A DNA stretch of 64,000 nucleotides from assembly GCF_020379485.1 (NCBI RefSeq), contig NC_063438.1, forward strand, positions 5,166,024 through 5,230,023. Reading direction: 5' to 3'. The notes under the pieces were generated by a model. It was not told where the DNA came from, did not search any database, and saw only the letters and a program-made list of their open reading frames with translations. This DNA is from Brassica napus (lineage: Eukaryota; Streptophyta; Magnoliopsida; Brassicales; Brassicaceae). The stretch's first letter is position 1. Every line of letters starts with the position of its first letter. Shown in pieces: positions 1-10,329 of this stretch. Made by a program: the position numbers and the translations under genes.

Positions 1-825
1 TAATATTTAATCTATCTGCAAATGCAACATACATACTAGATTAAAATGAGCGTTTATGTTCATATTAATTTAGTGAGCTTTCAGTAGATGTAAAAACTGA
101 TTGTCAATCCATAAAATCGATATTTACAAATTCTAAAAATAATACCGAAAAGGTATCTAAATTCACGATGTATTATATAATTTTCATTAAAACAGAATTT
201 TCAGCTCTGATGGTAAAAAGTTTACACCTGTGAATTTTGTTATTTTTGTTGGAGTCTGTCTAATCGCAGACGTCTTAAGTGATTAGTTTTTGAACTTTTT
301 AAACTTTTTGGAATACCACGATTATCAATATATATATATCATTTTCGCTGAACATAATAACTTGTAATTTTGTGTAGATGTAAAAACTGATAGAATCCGG
401 AAAATCATATTAATAAGTTGTAACAACACTATATAACGATATCATTTTCGTTTCATATTTAATATTTTTGTTAGGTTATAAATGCCAAGCTTGCGTAGAC
501 GTGAAGAATTAGTTAGAAAAAATATCCCTTTCTTGGTACGTAGCTACAAGACTATCATATATACGAGTAAAATCGCTCTCTTCCTAAAAACATGTGGATG
601 GGAGGAAGAAAGCTTAGCCTGTGGGTGGCCTGTCTAACTCTTTGATATATAACATCGCAGCAATACTAACCAACCATAGTTCGTCACGTACCAAAGCTTG
701 CCGTCTCTGTTATAAATGAAACCGTGTTTACTCTAAAACCATTCATTTGTGTTCATACCGTTTTATAAACTCTCTTTTTCTGTTCTTGTTAAACTATATC
801 TTGACAACTCTGATTCTTCTCTCAG
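1..825. other. AT-rich spacer, no gene seen
   Basis: No open reading frame or RNA gene is recognisable. A 17-base word, GTAGATGTAAAAACTGA, occurs twice (near 85 and 376), which hints at an old repeat. The last 200 bases would be the promoter and leader of the SAUR-like locus that follows. Confidence 0.4.
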
Positions 826-1196
826 ATGGCTTGCTTGATTTCCCCTGTAATGAAACTCCGTCGTCTATCCTCGGCTGATTCGCGGCGGTTTGCATACCGG
901 AATCTGAGCGACGACGATATGGAGGATTCGGTTATAAGGGTGGTGGTGGGGAAGGAGAAGAAAGAGTTCATGGTCAACCGTACGTCCTCGAAGAGACACC
1001 GTTTAGAGTCTTGATCATTGGTTCGGCTAAGGATCGTACCAAGAGCCGGTTAAACCGGACTGGTAGAGTAGTGTGGCTTGATCATGTCGACTCGATCTTG
1101 TTCGAGCACTTGCTGTGGCTTCTTCGTAACGATGCCTCTTCATTTTCGGATATGGATGTCGTCGAGATCATTGATTTCTACGCTCAAGATTGCTAG
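826..1196 (+). pseudogene. SAUR-like auxin-responsive gene, frameshifted
   Basis: The first frame starts at the ATG at 826 and reads a basic N-terminus followed by VIRVVVGKEKKEFMV, the start of a SAUR domain. After about 980 the family-like sequence continues in another frame (LEETPFRVLI, then FEHLLWLLRND and IIDFYAQD) to a TAG ending at 1196. Loss of one base near 980 explains the switch; read across it, the protein would be about 120 residues, normal for a SAUR. SAUR proteins are small intronless auxin-induced proteins, and many act on PP2C.D phosphatases to promote cell expansion. In Arabidopsis a SAUR-like gene (At2g35290 as I recall) lies next to GIANT KILLER, which would fit the order here. 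A sequencing error is the main alternative to a true pseudogene. Confidence 0.6.
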
Positions 1197-1879
1197 AGAA
1201 ATAAATTGTGATGTTGCAAGTTGTAACCATTTAGACGTGTATACTGTGATGCTATACTCGGTCTTTGATTCATAGTGTTTTTAGAGGATCGGTTTGCTTC
1301 GAAATATCTGTGATCTTTGTGCTATAACGAGAAGGCTCATTAATATTTGCTACAGACAATGCGGCCCATTATGAGATTTGATACCAATGAACCAACAAAA
1401 AACTGTTCCCTTGCAACCAACAAAAACACTGAGCGGTACGCGTAGTTTGTCAATCTAATCTAGCTTCATAAGATAACAAATAGGCATTGTATTATTTAAA
1501 TAACCAAAGAAATTTTAGGGGTCAAACATTCGGATGTGATGTTTTGATCAATGGTTCACTAATAATTGTTATATGAAACTATATTTAACAAGTAATCGTT
1601 TGCAACTTTATGAACTTTATAAAGAAAGATTGATTAGCTTGTTTTAGAATGCTGTTCTTAATAATATCAATATTTGTGAAAGTTAGTTGGATTCCATTGA
1701 AGAAAGGGCAAGGATCCGTAGTACGTTGGTAAAAATCATGGCTGTCTCTTCTTTACCCACATTTATATATTTGTATATGAACACTTTTGTATCTAGTAAC
1801 TTAGATAACTTAAGTATATTGTTGACCGAAAATGATAACTACTTGCATTATATTACTTAAGTATATTTGTATATTGTTA
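1197..1879. other. intergenic, no gene seen
   Basis: AT-rich sequence downstream of the SAUR-like locus. I see no reading frame, RNA gene or bounded transposon. It probably includes the 3' untranslated region of the upstream locus. Confidence 0.4.
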
Positions 1880-2366
1880 ATTTTATATTTCTAGTTTACT
1901 TCTATAATTTTATATTTTATACTGATGTTGCACATGGTTCAAAATTAGATAATATACAATTATGAATAAAATCATTTGCTGCTCAATTAAAATACATATC
2001 AAGCTTTTTTGTCCTTACATTAACAAAAATTGCATCCAAAATTTTAAAATAACAACTAAATTAGTGTATTTCTATTTTTTAAATTTTATCATCAAACTTA
2101 TTAATAGTTTAATCTAATAAAAATTAGAAAATCAGTTAAGTTAAAAGTATATATTTTAAATACACTTAAACAATGAAGAATTTAATTTATTTTTCTTTCA
2201 AAATCTAAATATTCGAACCTGATCCGAAATAACCGAACCCGAACTTAAAATACCCTAAAATGTAGAAATATCCAAACGGATTTTAGATCTCTATACCAAA
2301 ATATCCGAAAATCCAAATTCAAATATCCGATCCGAACCCGAACGAGTACCCGAACACCCACCCCTA
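1880..2366 (-). mobile_element. truncated hAT-type non-autonomous element
   Basis: Read on the minus strand from 2366, the sequence starts TAGGGGTGGGTGTTCGGGTA and then follows the element at 17431-18126: stretches of TTCGGGT and GGATATTT words, then an AT-rich middle sharing an AAATTTTGGATG block. The similarity fades near 1880, so one end is missing. No target-site duplication can be assigned because that end is lost. It is an older, broken relative of the complete copy. Confidence 0.6.
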
Positions 2367-3367
2367 CTATGAGCAATGATTGTTAATCAATAGTAAATGT
2401 GTTGTGATGAACATTTTCAGCTACTTTGCTTTAGTTAATTGCGTGTGTGCCAGCTTAGCATCAAATGGGTCGAGCACTTAAGGGTATGATTGGAATCGAA
2501 ATGGTAGATTAATAATTTTATTTCTTAATTAGCACTCCACTTGCACTTTCCTTTGTATTTTACTAGCATTACTTTAATTTCTTGTCGTTTAGTATTTCCC
2601 GTCTTTTATTACTTTTTGTCGTTTTGATGGCCTCAAAACTTTGATAAGGCGGACAATCTATTCAGTCATGTGTTTGGAAAAACCCTAGCGAGCTAAATGA
2701 TTGTTATTTTTCCTTTTAAGTTTGCATTATATAAAAACATTCGAATATATATATATCTAAATCTAATATGTATTAATGATCATTCTGTGATAAAAACATT
2801 GCTATTCTATGTTAACTATTGCCCAAGACAGCAACTTGGGGTTGAGGGTTACAGTGTTTTAGATCAACTTTTGTTATTTTTTATTGTTTACTGCTATGTT
2901 CGTGACTTTGGTTATAAAAACGTTGCTAACAAACATTACGAAATTATATTATAATCTAATAGAAAACAGTGTGTATGTTGGTAATATAGTTAATATGTGC
3001 GTTAGAGTATATCGTTATTGGATATGTTAGTATTGTATAAAAGTTCTAACCGTTAATCCTGTCGATGAGTTACTGTGCTTTTTTTTTTTGTCACGAAATG
3101 AGTTACTGTGCTAAAAACCAGAGATTCTATCTATGAACTACTCATATAGTCCACTATTATTTTAGAAGCTGTATATATATGAAACTACTCATATAGTCGA
3201 ATATTATTTTAGAACCTTTAAAATATATATCGATAACTAAGTAAAAAAAAACTTAAACCATGTACTGAGAAAACATGAACAATTTTTTAAAAAAATCATA
3301 ACTCCATAAATTCCGTCACAAAGAAAATATGAAAAAAAAAACAAATTCAAGTTTGTTAAAACAGTAG
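2367..3367. other. intergenic, no gene seen
   Basis: AT-rich spacer with homopolymer runs between the hAT remnant and the 3' end of the AHL21 homologue. ORFs such as 2697-2954 have no coding character. The last 100 to 200 bases are likely the 3' untranslated region of the AHL gene. Confidence 0.4.
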
Positions 3368-4222
3368 CTAAAACGGAGCCCTACCGGCGCCGGAGGAATT
3401 CCCCGGCCAGTTGTCAACTCCCATATGAGGCAAACTCATTGGTAAACTGAAGAACGGCAAGCTTCCGCCTCCACCTCCGTTGGTGGCTTCCGTGTACATA
3501 TTTGCTCCGCCGCTTTGGACTTGTAACTGCTCCTCGTGCTCGTCCAAAGGCAACCTTTCATACGCCACGTTCGTAAAAGACGCCGCCATGACCATCACCG
3601 GCCCCGCCGCCATCAATTCTCCAACGACGTTACCTCCGACGACCTGTCCCTGAGCTCCGGCGAGGAGTATCGTCAAGTTCGTCGCTCCTGGAGGAGCAGG
3701 CGGCGGGAGAAAAGATCCAGAGAGGGAAAGAATCTCGAAAGTGCCTCGCAACGTCACAACAGCTCCGACCGCCGTCGGCTGACGGATGCTGACGTTAGTG
3801 ACGGTTCCTGTTCCGGAAAGAACGCAAATCCCTCGCTGTCTCCGCCGCGCGTAAGTAGAGATACACTCGAAGACGTCGCAGCCACTTCCGACTTCAAGAA
3901 TGTGAGCCCTAAGAGTGTTTGCGCTCTCGCGCGTGACGATCATTGGAGGTTTCGGTTTGTTCTTCGATCCAGCTGGACGGCCACGTGGCCGCCGCATAAC
4001 GAGCTCACCACTTGCTCCTCCGCCACCGCCTAGTCCAGAGTTGTCATTAGAAGCTATCAAATCCAAACCTTGATGATGGTTATGGTTGTGATGGTGATGA
4101 TGGTGGTTTCCTCCAGCGCCACCGCCATCTTCGTGGTGGTTGTCGGTGGAGAACTGACCAACACCGCCGCCTTCGACGTTGTGAACGTAGCGAGAAGTTG
4201 TGCCTAGATCGAGACCAGCCAT
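3368..4222 (-). CDS. AHL21: AT-hook nuclear-localized protein, AHL21/GIANT KILLER homologue
   Basis: An intronless 284-residue protein. After a His/Asn/Gly-rich N-terminus comes one type-I AT-hook ([13 protein letters not shown], core RGRP near residues 80-83), then a PPC/DUF296 domain (about 97-230) with the plant signature [17 protein letters not shown] and ending in [14 protein letters not shown]. The AT-hook binds the minor groove of AT-rich DNA and the PPC domain forms trimers with other AHL proteins. The start [16 protein letters not shown] and the C-terminus closely resemble Arabidopsis AHL21/GIK (At2g35270), an AGAMOUS target that represses patterning genes in reproductive organs. I chose the ATG at 4222 because the upstream codons in the same frame contain a probable splice acceptor. 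A paralogue such as AHL23 is less likely. A Gypsy element sits about 300 bp upstream of the start codon. Confidence 0.9.
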   Translation of the reverse strand: MAGLDLGTTSRYVHNVEGGGVGQFSTDNHHEDGGGAGGNHHHHHHNHNHHQGLDLIASNDNSGLGGGGGASGELVMRRPRGRPAGSKNKPKPPMIVTRESANTLRAHILEVGSGCDVFECISTYARRRQRGICVLSGTGTVTNVSIRQPTAVGAVVTLRGTFEILSLSGSFLPPPAPPGATNLTILLAGAQGQVVGGNVVGELMAAGPVMVMAASFTNVAYERLPLDEHEEQLQVQSGGANMYTEATNGGGGGSLPFFSLPMSLPHMGVDNWPGNSSGAGRAPF

Positions 4223-4235
4223 GCCAATATCAAAC

Positions 4236-4385
4236 TGAGAAAAAAACAAACAAAATATATTTAAAAAGGGAGTTGGGATTTTTAAAACGTAATTAGGGAT
4301 ACTAATGATTTAGGGTTAGATTTAATGTAAGAGATAGACAAGCAGAAAATTTATAAAAAGGTAGAGAAGAAACTATATAGAAACC
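4236..4385 (-). other. probable 5' UTR intron of the AHL21 homologue
   Basis: On the minus strand CTCAG|GTTTCTATAT near 4385 makes a donor, and a T-rich stretch ending TTTTTTCTCAG near 4236 makes an acceptor 14 bases or so before the ATG. Removing this segment leaves a short leader. This is inferred from splice consensus only. Confidence 0.45.
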
Positions 4386-4476
4386 TGAGAAATGAAATAT
4401 TTATGAAAGGGGAAGAAGAAGTAGAAGACCAAGTCTTGTCTCTTGACCCAGTTGGCCCCAATAGACAATTATTACA

Positions 4477-4484
4477 ATTTATAA
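4477..4484 (-). promoter_or_regulatory. candidate TATA box of the AHL21 homologue
   Basis: The minus strand reads CTTATAAATT here, about 255 bases upstream of the start codon and about 90 bases upstream of the putative leader intron. Transcription would start near 4450. The end of the Gypsy insertion (4519) is only about 35 bases further upstream. No start-site data are available. Confidence 0.4.
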
Positions 4485-4518
4485 GGTCTTGTACATGTGT
4501 GGTAAAAAAAAAGGTCTT

Positions 4519-6256
4519 TGTGGGAACCAAAATTCGCACTGTCGATTTCCGTTTAAATAAGGAAACTAAGAAAACCCTAATTTTCCAGAGGACCCGGATA
4601 TCTGTTAATTACCACACGTCAAGTAATCAGAACACGAGAATAACAACGATAAAAATAAGAAATCGAAAAGAGAGCAAAGTAGATCTTATTCCGAATCTGC
4701 GTATGAGCGTTACAACAAGGTATAAGCCTGGGCTCGAGAGCTGTCGGCGAGAATCCTAGTTCTAGCAACCCTAAGACGGCTAAACCTAATTGAGTCGCAG
4801 CTCGAAATAACAAAAACGAAAAATTGCCTAAATTGCTCTAAGTGCTAAGTTTGCTCTGAAAAAGTTCCCTCCTCTGCTCCTCGCCTAGGACTCCTTATAT
4901 ACTAGCTCCAAGGTCGGTTTACGCTTTTACTCTTCTGCCCTTAAGCCGTCATATCATAAAAATGGAGATATTCCAATTTTCCCGATCTTCACAATTATCT
5001 ACAAAACTTCCGTATTTATCCGCGGAAACTTGACATTTATCCTTCTTCGTGGGCCAAGCGTGAACCACGCTGTGGTTCACGGGCTTTTGGTTAGGAAAAA
5101 TCGTAGGATGGGCCTCGAGTCGTGTTTTAGGTCCCTTTGGACCGTCTTCCGACTTGACACGTTTACTACGAGTTTTCCGCGGTTTCTAATCCGCGAAGTT
5201 TGATCGATGAATTAGAATAGCAGGAAACATGGACTGAGCTTGCTACGGTCTTCGGGAGATAGCATTCGAAGGTTTGACGAGAATGCAAGGACTGGTGTCG
5301 TATCGATGTTCGGAAAGGTTCAATCGCTACACAGCGACCGAACTTTGGCTCGAGCCCGGTCGCTACGTAGCGACTAGCGACCGAGCTCGAGACGATCGCT
5401 ACGTAGCGACCGAGCTTGGCTGAGCTCGGTCGCTACGTAGCGACCGAGCTTTGGCTCGGGCTCGGTCGCTATGTAGCGACCGAGCGGGACGATCGCTCGG
5501 TCGCTACGTAGCGACCGAGCTTTGGCTCGAGCTCGGTCGCTACGAACGGAGAGACATGGTTTAGGATCTCGTATCTTTTAGATATCATGCCTTGAGATGT
5601 TTGAGACCAGAGCGTTGGGTTTAGGGCAAGACCTAGGTTTACTTTCGGTTAAGGTTTGTGCGGTGACTAGCCGGCTATCGTTTTTCCTGTTGCGATTTCT
5701 TCCTGATTCGCATCGATTTAAAGTCCGCGATATGTTCTCGACTTATATGACTTGTATGGTACGAATCGAGCATCTTCTCAGAATCAACTGGAAGTGCTAA
5801 ACCAAAATTTCGGATTTTTGTTGTAGCGCGCTTTTGTCCTTGTGCTGGACGTTGTTAAAGATCGAATTGCGTTTGTTTAAGACGGCTGGCGTGTTCGTCG
5901 GGGCCAATCGACGAACGGGGTGTAATGTTTTTGGTGGTCGCGTTCGGACAATTTGTTAGTATTGTCCTCGAATTTTAATTTTTGCGATGTCTCGCAGTTA
6001 TTTCGAGGATTATACGTGTATTTTTGCGTGTTTGAAAGATGATAATCTTTACGATTTTTGGGCCGGAAGGGGCCGCAGACAAGAGTCTTAACGTTTTCAG
6101 GAGTGTCTTGAAAGTTTCCTTTGTGTTTTACTGAAGCGTAAACGTTTTCGATAAAAAGGACAACGTATATTGTAGTAAAAGTTTTTGAAGTTTCTAAAAA
6201 CTCGATTACAATAATGAAGATTTTTCTAAGTGGGAGTATACGAGTATACGCACCCA
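4519..6256 (-). repeat. 3' LTR of the Gypsy element
   Basis: The first ~1,030 bases (4519-5545) match 9029 onwards with few differences. From about 5546 to 6256 the sequence has no counterpart in the other LTR. Read on the minus strand the LTR would begin TGGGTGCGTATACTCGTA right after the polypurine tract. It contains about seven copies or near-copies of the palindrome GGTCGCTACGTAGCGACC between 5328 and 5546. It lies immediately upstream of the AHL21 homologue in the same transcriptional direction. Confidence 0.75.
5328..5546. repeat. palindrome array in the 3' LTR
   Basis: Repeated units built on GGTCGCTACGTAGCGACC with GAGC and CTCG flanks, separated by short spacers such as GGGACGAT or TTTGGCTCGAG. 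Single-base variants occur (CTATGTAG). Each unit can fold into a hairpin and carries a TACGTA core. Confidence 0.85.
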
Positions 6257-6370
6257 CTCCCCCCCCTTTTTAGAGAGGGGGATAGCTGAACTCGTCTTTT
6301 GACGAGCTGCCTACGTACCCCTTTCGAGGATCAAGCCATCTCGTAGTTCTGTTTCATGCCGCGAGTGTTC

Positions 6371-8962
6371 TTACTCGGCGGTAGATGTCGCGATGTCCGC
6401 CTTGACCGTGTCGATCGTGGCTGGGTCGACGCTATTTTCCGGATGTTCCGGTTGAGTTGTCGCGTGGGCTTCGGATTTATGTCGAGCTTCGACGTCCGAT
6501 GCGTTTGCGTTGATAGACGATTTTACTTCGTCCTCTCCCGGGGCGCTTTTGGCTGAAGATCGATCTATCTTCGCGCGTTTGCCGTTTACAGAAGCCGTGA
6601 TTTGCCTTAACTTATGCTCCGCGAGGAAGCATAGTCGCGACTGTTTTTGGCATCCCTAGATGGCCGCGACTCCGCTCGGCGTTGGGAACTTGAGACCCAG
6701 GTGGTAGGTTGACGGAACTGCCTGCATGGCGTTGAGCCATGGGGTTCCCATGATCACGTTGTAGATAGCGGGATGATCGACTACCGCGAATTCGACGATT
6801 TTCGTGATCTCCTTTGCCATGACTGGCAATTGGATTGATCCGAGAGTCATTGACACTTCGCCTGAAAAACCTGTGAGTGGTTTTGGCGTCGGAATTACTT
6901 CTCCGAGTTCGATACTCATCCGCTTGAGAGTGTCGCGGAAGATTACGTTGACCGTGCTTCCCGTGTCGACGAGTACCCTTCCGACTTCTAAATCTCGTAT
7001 GATGAGATCTATGACGAGCGGGTCGCAGTGAGGTTGGTCGATACCGCCGGCTTCCTCCTATGTGAATGTGATCGAGCAACTTTGGCCGTTTCGAGGAGGA
7101 GACCATGTAAGCCAATTTGCACTTGACTCTGCCTTCCGTTGGTAAGCCTTGATGGCCGACACGGTATCGCCGCAGTATTGTGATCCTCCGATGATCATAT
7201 TGACTCTGCGATGATTGTTATCGTTCCCTTTGTCATCTGGCCTCCTACCGCGTTTATCCCCAGGTTGGTTTCGTTGAGGGGATTTTTCAGCGGACGAATT
7301 TCTATCCGTCTTTGGAGGCCGATCAGAATCGAGGATGAGATCCTTGACGCTAGTTACTTCCGAAAGCTCTCCAGCGAGTAGCTTCGCGGCCAGTCTTGCT
7401 CCCAAGACTTTGCAATTGGTCGTGGAGTGTCCTCGGGATTGGTGGAACTCGCAGAAGGTGTTTTCGTCGTACCCTTGATTGCGAGTCCATGTGTTGCCCG
7501 TGGTCCGGCCCTGATCCGAATTGATCGCATAGTTATGCGCCCCTTGGAGATCTTCCCCCTCGTGATGGACGTACTTGTCGTTACGAGAGTTCTTCTTTTT
7601 CCCCTTCGGATCTGCGTCTTTCGAGGATGGTCTTGCCGGCTTATGTTTTTGCGATAAGACTTTAGTTTCTTCCTCGACTATGATGTAGTCCGTTGCTTTG
7701 TGGAGGGCGTCCTGGATCGTTCGCGGTTTGTCGAGAGTTATCCATTTTCTGAATTTCGACTTGTACCAGAGCGTCTTTCTCAGCGCGTCGATGGCCACTT
7801 TGTCGCTTATCCCGCTGACCCTGGACATTATCAGCTTGAACCGACTGATAAACTCGCGGAGTGGTTCGTCTTCCCTCTGGGAGAGACTCCAGAGGTCAAC
7901 ATCGGAGGTTTCTCTGTCTATGAATACAGAGTACTGTTTGAGGAATTCCGATGCGAGCTGTCGAAAACTCCCGATGGTGTTGCGACGAAGGCGTGCGAAC
8001 CATTCGAGCGCTGCTCCTTCAAGATTTTCGACGAACAGGCGGCAATAGCCGGTATCTTTTTCGCCGTCCTTCAGTCTTGCTCTTCCCATCGCGATGTGGA
8101 AAGCCTGAAGGTGCGCTTTTGGGTCGGCCGTACCATCGTACTTTGGTACTTTGATCTTTCCCGGATCGGACACCCTCATGTCCGAAATGCGACTGGTAAA
8201 GTGGGTCTTTCGAGCTCCTTCCAGCAGTCGATCGATCTCGGGGGCAGCACTAGTAGAATGATGGATTTGAGACTTTACGGCTCTCACTTCTGCCGCAGTC
8301 TTAGTGATGTAGTCGTGAAGATCGCGGATATCCGATGTCTCGTCAGTAGATTTCCGAGCCTGTCGGCGTTTACTGCGAGTGAGCTCGGTTTGCCTTTCGG
8401 CCAGCTCCTCTTGTTCATTCCAATAGGCGACTTCTTCCTCTTCCGTCATTGGTTTTTCGAACGGGGAGCCTTCCCGAGCGGATCGGCTTCTGGTCCTTCT
8501 TGGATGTCTGTCGACATCCTCGTCGGTGTCGTTGGAGACATCGCTAGGATCCATGTCAATGTATTCGGCTTCGTTATCCTCCGAGTCCTTTGCAGGGGGC
8601 GGAAGACTTTCAGAGTTCCCCTTTTCGATGGGAGATTTCTCGCTAAGGTTTTGACCGGAAGGTCGTTCCCGTGCGACTCCTGCTCTATCGAGTGGGGTGG
8701 CGAAGTCGAGCCTTTTCCCGCGGGGACGGATTGCTTGGGTCCTTGCCGTTAAGGTTTCAACCTGTTTGGTCAAGGTATTCACGAGCTTATCCTGTTCTTC
8801 CGACCTTTTCTCATAGGTGGCGAACATCTTTTTGAACTCCTCGAGCGTCGCGGTGTTGGCTTGCGCGTTGGCCGCGGATACGTCCGCTACTGGAGTGTGG
8901 AGATCGGTGCCGCTGCCTCTGTTAAGAGGAGTTTGCACGTTATCCGCGTCGTTGGTTGACAT
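6371..8962 (-). pseudogene. Gypsy gag-protease reading frame, two in-frame TAG stops
   Basis: From the ATG at 8962 a 634-codon frame encodes an acidic/charged gag: a coiled-coil-like N-terminus (about residues 40-75), a retrotransposon gag domain (about 285-385, including [16 protein letters not shown]), and a CCHC-like knuckle [14 protein letters not shown] near residue 505. A TAG at 7058-7060 interrupts it. The same frame continues with an aspartic protease ([10 protein letters not shown], near 6966), meets a second TAG at 6656-6658, and finally ends at TAA 6371-6373. No reverse transcriptase, RNase H or integrase follows. Gag forms the virus-like particle and the protease processes it. Both stops sit inside otherwise continuous coding sequence, so they look like point mutations. 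Confidence 0.8.
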
Positions 8963-9028
8963 GTCAGACTGTGTGTGGCTTTTGCGGGTTAGATTGATCC
9001 GTAAGGCCCCCTCCTTCTAGCGCCAAAC

Positions 9029-10329
9029 TGTGGGAACCGAAATTCGCACTGTCGATTTCCGTTTAAATAAGGAAACTAAGAAAACCCTAATTTCCCAGAG
9101 GACCCGGATATCTGTTAATTACCACACGTCAAGCAATCAGAACACGAGAATAACAACGATAAAAATAAGAAATCGAAAAGAGAGCAAAGTAGATCTTATT
9201 CCGAATCTGCGTATGAGCGTTACAACAAGGTATAAGCCTGGGCTCGAGAGCTGTCGGCGAGATTCCTAGTTCTAGCAACCCTAAGACGGCTAAACCTAAT
9301 TGAGTCGCAGCTCGAAATAACAAAAAAACGGAAAATTGCCTAAATTGCTCTAAGTGCTAAGTTTGCTCTGAAAAAGTTCCCTCCTCTGCTCCTCGCCTAG
9401 GACTCCTTATATACTAGCTTCAAGGTCGGTTTACGCTTTTACTCTTCTGCCCTTAAGCCGTCATAGCATAAAAATGGAGATATTCCATTTTTCCCGATCT
9501 TCACAATTATCTTCAAAACTTCCGTATTTATCCGCGGAAACTTGACATTTATCCTTCCTTGTGGGCCAAGCGTGAACCACGCTGTGGTTCACGGGCTTTT
9601 GGTTAGGAAAAATCGTAGGATGGGTCTCGAGTCGTGTTTTAGGTCCCTTTGGGCCGTCTTCCGACTTGACACGTTTACTACGAGTTTTCCGCGGTTTCTA
9701 ATCCGCGAAGTTTGATCAATGAATTAGAATAGCAGGAAACATGGACTGAGCTTGCTACGGTCTTCGGGAGATAGCATTCGAAGGTTTGACGAGAATGCAA
9801 GGACTGGTGTCGTATCGATGTTCGGAAAGGTTCAATCGCTACACAGCGACCGAACTTTGGCTCGAGCCCGGTCGCTACGTAGCGACCGAGCGAGACGAAT
9901 GCTCGGTCGCTACGTAGCAACCGAGCTTTGGCTTGAGCTCGGTCGCTACGTAGCGACCGAGCGGGACGATCGCTCGGTCGCTACGTAGCGACCGAGCGGG
10001 ACGATCGCTCGGTCGCTACGCAGCGACCGAGCTTGGCTGAGCTCGAGCTCGGTCGCTACGTAACGACCGAGCGGGACGAGCGCTCGGTCGCTACATTAGC
10101 GACCGAGCTTGGCTCAGGTTTGGTTGCTGCATAGCGATCGGACGGCGTGTATGCGTGGTGACCGAGCTTGGTTTGTTCGGTTTGAATCCCAAAGGATACT
10201 TCTTCGTAAAAACTTCGTATTGGTTATTTTTACGAAAATTACATCTCTCCTTTTACTATCTCTTTTGGAAATACGATCTCCGAGGATTTTCGGGTGGTAA
10301 TTCCGTCGTAACCGTTTTTGACCCCAACA
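9029..10329 (-). repeat. 5' LTR of the Gypsy element
   Basis: A 1,301-base LTR from TG (9029) to CA (10329). On the minus strand it starts TGTTGGGGTCAAAAACGG, a start I associate with Brassicaceae Gypsy LTRs. It has about nine palindrome units between 9836 and 10135. Its outer 190 bases differ completely from the 3' LTR. Confidence 0.8.
9836..10135. repeat. palindrome array in the 5' LTR
   Basis: About nine copies or near-copies of GGTCGCTACGTAGCGACC, more regular than the array at 5328-5546, with variants such as CTACGCAGCG and CTACATTAGCG. The copy number and unit order differ from the other LTR. Confidence 0.85.

Larger units (their letters stand above)
4519..10329 (-). mobile_element. 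non-autonomous Gypsy LTR retrotransposon (gag-pro only)
   Basis: The element is bounded by TG at 4519 and CA at 10329 and by a 5-base target duplication GTCTT at 4514-4518 and 10330-10334. It is transcribed on the minus strand: the 5' LTR is 9029-10329, the 3' LTR about 4519-6256. Next to the 5' LTR is a primer-binding-like TGGCGCTAGAAGGAGG (read on the minus strand, near 9010-9026), and next to the 3' LTR is a polypurine tract of A and G (6257-6270). The only coding sequence is gag plus an aspartic protease, so it must borrow reverse transcriptase and integrase from another element. The LTR halves proximal to U5 are nearly identical, but the outer (U3) parts are unrelated. Confidence 0.9.

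Noticed and set aside
3536..4033. 165-codon plus-strand frame
   Set aside because: Shadow of the GC-rich AHL21 coding region; Arg/Ser-rich without family resemblance.
5877..6257. 126-codon minus-strand frame in the Gypsy 3' LTR
   Set aside because: It lies in the U3-like part of the LTR, lacks similarity to any protein I know, and has biased composition expected of chance.
7700..8752. 350-codon plus-strand frame
   Set aside because: It is antisense to the Gypsy gag frame, whose gag domain and zinc knuckle are clear; the plus frame has no recognisable domain.
9836..10135. CRISPR-like array of regular palindromic repeats
   Set aside because: The repeats are inside a plant LTR, vary in sequence and have very short spacers that are themselves repeated; there are no cas genes, and this is a eukaryotic nuclear sequence.
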